A stretch of DNA of 10,110 bases, taken from assembly GCA_004556455.1 (NCBI GenBank), contig SFGY01000040.1, positions 1 through 10,110 on the forward strand, written 5' to 3'. The number at the start of each line of letters is the position of its first letter. Within the stretch, counting starts at the first letter, position 1. The notes beneath the pieces were generated by a model. The model was not told where the DNA came from and made no database searches. It saw only the letters and a list, made by a program, of their open reading frames with translations. Shown here piece by piece: positions 6,915-10,110 of the stretch. The position numbers and the translations under genes are program-made. This DNA comes from Clostridiales bacterium (lineage in GTDB: Bacteria; Bacillota; Clostridia; Saccharofermentanales; DTU023).

Positions 6915-8297
6915 ATGCCAGAAAATAAACCCACCACAGCTTTTGAACCAAGTGCCCTGGATCCTTCGCGTCTGCTCTCCCAGCAGACGCGAAGCGGCCC
7001 GCCTGATCTGCCTTTTGCTCAGGCAGCTTCGCCGGCGGAAGTGGTCGATCTGCGCTATCTTGCCGATAATGCTGCTTTTCTGCAGCGTGTGGCAGAGGCT
7101 GCAGGGGCGAAGATTTTGCTGGCCCAAAAGGCTTATTCGCTCTATGAAAGTTATCCTCTGCTGGCCCGCTATCTCGCGGGCACAACGTCTTCCGGTCTTT
7201 ATGAGGCTCGTCTGGCCCACGAAGAGTGGCCTGGCGGGGAAATTCATGTTTTTTCTCCGGCTTATCGCGAAGATGAACTGCAAGAACTCCTGAGTTTTGC
7301 GGATCACCTGATTTTTAACACCCCTTCCCAGTGGCTGCGTTTTCGTGATCAGGCTCTGGCGGCGCAAAAGACGCGCCCGATCAGCTTCGGACTGCGCCTT
7401 AACCCGGAGTATTCCGAAGTGAAAGAAGCGATCTACAACCCTGCGGGAGCAGGTTCGAGGCTTGGAACGACGGAGCGTGAACTTAAAGCGGCTCTGGTTC
7501 GGGAGCCGCAGCTCCTGGAGGGAATTTCCGGCTTTCATATGCACACGCTCTGCGAGGATTCCGCTGAGACTTTTGCACGCACGCTGGAGGCCTTTCTCCA
7601 GCGCTTTGCCGCTTATATCCCGGGCCGATCCTGGTTGAATTTCGGCGGCGGTCACCATATTACCCGGGCCGGCTATAATACAGCTCTGCTTATTAAATCT
7701 CTGAGAGAAGTCAAAAAACGCTTCGGCGTCGACCTTTATCTCGAACCCGGTGAAGCCGTCTGTCTGGACTGCGGCTGGCTCGTTTCGACCGTCCTCGACG
7801 GCATGACCAATGGCCTCGACATTGCCCTGCTCGACACCTCTGTCTGCTGCCACATGCCTGACGTTCTGGAGATGCCCTATCGACCACGAGTCTTTCTGCT
7901 GGACAAAGGTGACGAAAAGGTCGTAGTCCCGTCCTCCTGCGAAAAGTCTGGGTGCCCGTCTTCTGGCGTTTCTGCTGATCGTTGCTCCAAAGGTGATGTA
8001 CCTTCGGGTGTCTGCCTGGATTATGAAATGGGCGGCGAGCCTGGCGAGAAGCCTTATACGACCCGCCTTGGGGGGCCGACCTGCCTGGCCGGAGACATTA
8101 TCGGCGATTACAGCTTTTCGCGGCCGCTCGTGCCGGGTGACCGCCTTGTCTTCTGCGATATGGCGCTTTACAGCCATGTCAAGCGCAACAGCTTTAACGG
8201 CATGCCGCTGCCTGCGCTGCAGTGCTTTGATGGCACGGAGCTGCGCACGCTGCGGCGTTTTGGCTACGAGGACTTTAAGACGCGCCTGGGCGGCTGA
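6915..8297 (+). CDS. nspC: Carboxynorspermidine decarboxylase (PLP fold-type III)
   Basis: A 460-residue PLP-dependent alanine-racemase-fold decarboxylase that turns carboxyspermidine or carboxynorspermidine into spermidine or norspermidine. Visible elements are the PLP lysine in LAQKAYS (Lys72), GTTSSGLYEARL (89-100), HMHTLCE (208-214), the phosphate loop NFGGGHHIT (242-250), LEPGEA (276-281), MPDVLEMPYRP (314-324) and LGGPTCLAGD with Cys390 and Asp394, the residues contributed to the partner's active site in this fold. Family members are nearer 380-400 residues. The excess is an N-terminal extension of roughly 30 residues and an insertion at about 330-372 holding Cys342, Cys347, Cys357 and Cys367. 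ATG 6915 is chosen because GGAG (6905-6908) lies 6 nt before it; the frame stays open upstream only through repeat DNA. Inverted repeats flank the gene. Confidence 0.93.
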   Translation: MPENKPTTAFEPSALDPSRLLSQQTRSGPPDLPFAQAASPAEVVDLRYLADNAAFLQRVAEAAGAKILLAQKAYSLYESYPLLARYLAGTTSSGLYEARLAHEEWPGGEIHVFSPAYREDELQELLSFADHLIFNTPSQWLRFRDQALAAQKTRPISFGLRLNPEYSEVKEAIYNPAGAGSRLGTTERELKAALVREPQLLEGISGFHMHTLCEDSAETFARTLEAFLQRFAAYIPGRSWLNFGGGHHITRAGYNTALLIKSLREVKKRFGVDLYLEPGEAVCLDCGWLVSTVLDGMTNGLDIALLDTSVCCHMPDVLEMPYRPRVFLLDKGDEKVVVPSSCEKSGCPSSGVSADRCSKGDVPSGVCLDYEMGGEPGEKPYTTRLGGPTCLAGDIIGDYSFSRPLVPGDRLVFCDMALYSHVKRNSFNGMPLPALQCFDGTELRTLRRFGYEDFKTRLGG

Positions 8298-8332
8298 GCG
8301 GCAGCGGCCCCGGCGGGCTTATTCAGTATCCC

Positions 8333-8481
8333 GCGAGACGCGAAGCAGAGCCCCTTCGAGCGAGTTCGCGATCACAACCGCAGTAAAGTGAGCATCTTGT
8401 TCCAGTGCAGTGGCCTCAGGAACCGCACTAAAGAGAGAGCGTGTCTGAGACGAGAAGGGGCTGCTGCGGAGCAAGCGAGCG
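8333..8481 (-). repeat. ~150-bp inverted-repeat module, right copy (downstream of nspC)
   Basis: Reverse-complement counterpart of 6690-6839, roughly 89% identical by hand alignment, with 8431-8481 exactly matching 6690-6740. It begins 35 bp after the nspC stop. The match continues in patches beyond the core: a CGTTTT with a 3-nt length difference, and CCCGGTCGGGC (complement of 8493-8503, also at 6651-6661). The bases just before this copy (GGGCTTATTCAGTATCC, 8315-8331) resemble those at 6658-6673 in the same, not inverted, orientation, so the region is a mosaic and not a simple inversion. Confidence 0.9.
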
Positions 8482-8510
8482 AAAACGCCCACGCCCGACC
8501 GGGCTCACAC

Positions 8511-8562
8511 CGCCCTCGCTCAAAAGTTCGCTTCGCTCACAATCGCTCGGGTCGGCGGTCCC
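8511..8562 (+). repeat. 52-bp perfect direct repeat, copy 2
   Basis: Exact copy of 6602-6653 in the same orientation, although the neighbouring 150-bp module is inverted relative to its partner. It lies 29 bp after that module and about 107 bp before the start of the histidine phosphatase. A perfect TATAAT begins 17 bp after its end. Confidence 0.9.
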
Positions 8563-8578
8563 AGCCGGACTTATGGCT

Positions 8579-8584
8579 TATAAT
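8579..8584 (+). promoter_or_regulatory. Candidate -10 box for the histidine phosphatase gene
   Basis: A perfect TATAAT inside a small dyad, CTTAT-A-ATAAG (8577-8587). It is the only AT-rich patch in an otherwise GC-rich spacer and lies 84 nt before the chosen start codon. No recognisable -35 sits 16-18 bp upstream (the expected position falls in the 3' end of the 52-bp repeat), so promoter activity is uncertain. Confidence 0.35.
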
Positions 8585-8668
8585 AAGTGACCAGTAAGAC
8601 ATCTTTCCCGCCCGGCTGCTCTGTCGCAGCCAGCCCATTTCGAAATGACAGAAAGAGAAGCTACGCCT

Positions 8669-9373
8669 ATGAGTCCCTTAAAGTTTCACTATCCTTACCA
8701 TACCCCTTATCTGAACTGCCACAACAGCAGCGAAGGTCTTTCTGCGCAGCCTTTTGCTGCGCCGGTGCGCCTGATCTTGTGTCGGCATGGCCTCTCTGAG
8801 GGCAATGCTTCCGGCTATTTACAAGGTTCGATGGATTCTTCTCTGAGTGAGGAAGGTCATAGGCAGGCCGAAAAGCTTTCCCTGGCGCTTGCTGGGGAAG
8901 CCTTCGACAGCGCTTATGCCAGCGATCTTCAGCGTGCCAGGGAGACGGCGGCTACGGTGCTTCGTCGCCACCCTGGCCTGCAACTTAAAGAGGACAGCCG
9001 CCTCTGTGAGATCTCCAGTGGTGACATGGAGGGCCTGCATTTCGAGATTCTGGAAGAGCGCTACGCCAGAGAGCTGAAAATCCTGCGGGAGCAGATGCCC
9101 GATTTTATCACCCCGGGCGGAGAAAGCACGCGGGATTGTTTCGAGCGCGCCCTCGATTTTTTCGCGGAAACCCTTCCCCGGGAGGCCGGGCACACCGTGC
9201 TTCTGGTTTCCCATGGCTTTTTGCTCGCGACCATCATCAACTACTTCCTGGGACGCCCTTACGAGCAAATGGTGCACGACATTTTTGGCAACTGCTCCAT
9301 CTCTGAGATTATCTGTCGTTCGCTCACCGACTTCGACGTTCTGCGCCTCAACGACCAGAGTCACCTCGTCTGA
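8669..9373 (+). CDS. Histidine phosphatase (phosphoglycerate mutase-like) family protein
   Basis: A 234-residue branch-1 histidine phosphatase. The catalytic core is visible: LCRHGLSEGN with Arg39 and phospho-acceptor His40, YASDLQRARETA with Arg89 and Arg91 (83-94), EISSGDMEG with acid/base Glu114, GGES (150-153), and LVSHGF with His182. The family includes phosphoglycerate mutases, alpha-ribazole phosphatase and various sugar- or nucleotide-phosphate phosphatases, so the substrate is not predictable here; no cobalamin or glycolysis gene is nearby. About 33 residues precede the first core strand, more than usual. The ATG at 8669 is preferred because GAGAAG lies 8 nt upstream; an in-frame ATG at 8645 would add 8 residues but has no Shine-Dalgarno. 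It follows nspC on the same strand, separated by the repeat mosaic. Confidence 0.87.
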   Translation: MSPLKFHYPYHTPYLNCHNSSEGLSAQPFAAPVRLILCRHGLSEGNASGYLQGSMDSSLSEEGHRQAEKLSLALAGEAFDSAYASDLQRARETAATVLRRHPGLQLKEDSRLCEISSGDMEGLHFEILEERYARELKILREQMPDFITPGGESTRDCFERALDFFAETLPREAGHTVLLVSHGFLLATIINYFLGRPYEQMVHDIFGNCSISEIICRSLTDFDVLRLNDQSHLV

Positions 9374-9623
9374 CACCAAAGGATAATAAAGCCTTAGCGC
9401 AAAAGCCTTGCAAAAGTCTTCTCACGCAAGCGCTCACGCTTATAAATCAATAGCGGATTCGTCGAGGAGAAAATTTTCGATCCCCATATATAAAATGCCG
9501 TCATCATCGTGCCTTGGTACGATAGGATTTTTCACGACGATAATTTTCCTGAACGAATCATTTTTCCTTCTTATCTATAAGTTTTTTAGAAAAAATCTCG
9601 CCTAATCAACATTTGCAGCCCTC
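9374..9623. other. AT-rich spacer without a convincing gene
   Basis: About 250 bp, clearly AT-richer than its neighbours. Near its left end the octamer AAAGCCTT occurs at 9388-9395 and 9402-9409 and as AAAGTCTT at 9413-9420. A small hairpin AAGCG-CTCA-CGCTT is at 9428-9441. On the minus strand, 9440-9574 is open for 44 codons and reads like ordinary protein but has no good start (see findings). On the plus strand a frame at 9408-9605 is open but has no Shine-Dalgarno and a nonsensical composition. No clear intrinsic terminator for the phosphatase gene was found in this stretch. Confidence 0.5.
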
Positions 9624-9665
9624 ACTCGAAGAATTCAGGTGGATTTCCACCTTAATTCTTCGAGT
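9624..9665. promoter_or_regulatory. Long palindrome abutting the GntR promoter (terminator or operator)
   Basis: A 12-bp arm (9624-9635, ACTCGAAGAATT) pairs with 9654-9665. After a single C/T mismatch a 6-bp inner helix, AGGTGG with CCACCT, is closed by an ATTT loop: 18 base pairs in all. No T tract follows on the plus strand (GTTGACTTGAC comes next), so it is a poor intrinsic terminator in that direction. It ends 4 bp before the -35 box of the downstream promoter, a position that would also suit an operator. Confidence 0.55.
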
Positions 9666-9669
9666 TGAC

Positions 9670-9698
9670 TTGACTCTGCTGTGCTCATAGTTTATAGT
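9670..9698 (+). promoter_or_regulatory. Sigma-70 promoter of the GntR regulator gene
   Basis: TTGACT (9670-9675), a 17-bp spacer and TATAGT (9693-9698): each hexamer matches consensus at five of six positions at optimal spacing. Expected transcription start is near 9705, giving a leader of about 35 nt with AAGGAG at 9722-9727. A second TTGACT at 9665-9670 overlaps by one base. Dyads GTGT-13 nt-ACAC (9697-9717) and TGTAT-TAAG-ATACA (9703-9716) cover the start site and are candidate autoregulatory operators. Confidence 0.75.
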
Positions 9699-9738
9699 GT
9701 GATGTATTAAGATACACAGCTAAGGAGATGATCGCGAT

Positions 9739-10110
9739 TTGAAAATTATTATTGCGAACAATTCAACGCTGCCTTTGTATCAGCAAATCAAAGATCAAAT
9801 TAAGGCTTGCATCTTAAAGGAAGAGCTGAAGGAAGGTGACCCTCTGCCGTCGATCAGGGCCTTTGCCAATGAGCTACAGGTCAGTGTTCTGACGGTTAGG
9901 CGAGTCTACAGCGAATTGGAAGAAGAGGGTTTTGTTGTCAGCCAGGCCGGTCTTGGGACGTTTGTTTCAACAGGGAACCTTGAACTTTTACAGGACGCGC
10001 GGCGAAGGGTGGTCGAAGAGAAGCTCTCTGAGGCGATCAAGACAGCGAAAACCCTACAAATCAGCAAAGATGAATTGCAGAGCATGATGAATATTCTCTA
10101 TGAGGAGTGA
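9739..10110 (+). CDS. GntR-family transcriptional regulator, YtrA subfamily
   Basis: A complete 123-residue regulator. The N-terminal winged helix-turn-helix spans about residues 10-77: LPLYQQIKDQIK, then GDPLPSIRAFANELQVSVLTVRRVYSELEEEGF, then the wing GLGTFVS (71-77). About 45 mostly helical residues follow in place of a large effector-binding domain, which is the YtrA pattern. The start is TTG at 9739 because the residues from there (MKIII-N-ST-LPLYQQI) match how this subfamily begins; AAGGAG (9722-9727) lies 11 nt upstream and no in-frame ATG is available. The stop is the last triplet of the window. YtrA-type regulators commonly precede ABC transporter genes that they repress, so a transporter may lie just outside; that is inference. 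Confidence 0.92.
   Translation: MKIIIANNSTLPLYQQIKDQIKACILKEELKEGDPLPSIRAFANELQVSVLTVRRVYSELEEEGFVVSQAGLGTFVSTGNLELLQDARRRVVEEKLSEAIKTAKTLQISKDELQSMMNILYEE

Noticed and set aside
6556..7293. Open plus-strand frame running through the repeat spacer into nspC
   Set aside because: Its lack of stops is explained by GC-rich repeat DNA; the translation is Arg/Ser/Leu-rich without motifs and overlaps nspC in another frame.
6849..8177. Open frame of 442 codons on the minus strand opposite nspC
   Set aside because: Antisense shadow of a well-supported gene, Arg-rich, no domain recognised.
6602..8562. Repeat spacers as a CRISPR array or as insertion-sequence ends
   Set aside because: There are only two copies of each unit, without regular spacers, and no transposase reading frame lies between the repeats; the enclosed gene is a metabolic enzyme.
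9408..9605. 65-codon plus-strand frame with a hydrophobic C-terminus, as a small membrane protein
   Set aside because: It starts at TTG without a Shine-Dalgarno, the internal ATG also lacks one, and the composition looks like chance AT-rich translation.

Overview
The window is about 10.1 kb of ordinary-looking bacterial chromosome with mid-50s G+C by eye. Three things suggest an anaerobic Bacillota-type bacterium: an Rnf operon in the order D-G-E-A-B, a YtrA-type short GntR regulator, and the carboxyspermidine (CASDH/CASDC) polyamine route common in gut anaerobes. Fermentative Negativicutes or Clostridia would fit, but this is an inference from gene content and not an identification.

Layout. 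Positions 1-3365 (+) hold the 3' part of the rnf operon: rnfD (5' end cut off by the window), rnfG, rnfE, rnfA and rnfB, tightly packed with a strong Shine-Dalgarno before each start. It ends at a symmetric hairpin (3383-3432) shared with the convergent gene pepD (3448-4941, -), a zinc M20 dipeptidase. A roughly 400-bp divergent spacer follows. Next come a carboxy(nor)spermidine dehydrogenase (5349-6548, +) and a carboxynorspermidine decarboxylase, nspC (6915-8297, +), consecutive steps from aspartate semialdehyde plus a diamine to spermidine or norspermidine. Then come a histidine-phosphatase-family protein (8669-9373, +), an AT-rich 365-bp spacer, and a complete YtrA-like GntR regulator (9739-10110, +) whose stop codon is the last base triplet of the window. 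It has a good sigma-70 promoter of its own and probably heads an operon that lies outside.

How the genes work together. Rnf is a membrane ferredoxin:NAD+ oxidoreductase that stores energy as an ion gradient; its RnfC subunit and the flavinylation site of RnfD lie upstream of the window. The two polyamine enzymes form a pathway unit. No functional link is visible between Rnf, PepD, the polyamine genes, the phosphatase and the regulator.

The most unusual part is not a protein system but the DNA around nspC. The spacers on both sides (6549-6914 and 8298-8644) are GC-rich mosaics of the same repeat modules. A roughly 150-bp module occurs in opposite orientations on the two sides, with one 51-bp stretch identical, and a 52-bp module is repeated perfectly in the same orientation. 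NspC itself carries a cysteine-containing insertion just before its PLP active-site loop. RnfE has a long Ala-rich tail with a Cys cluster, and RnfG has SAAT where SGAT is usual. I found no evidence of an undescribed multi-gene system, CRISPR array, RNA gene, transposase or phage gene.
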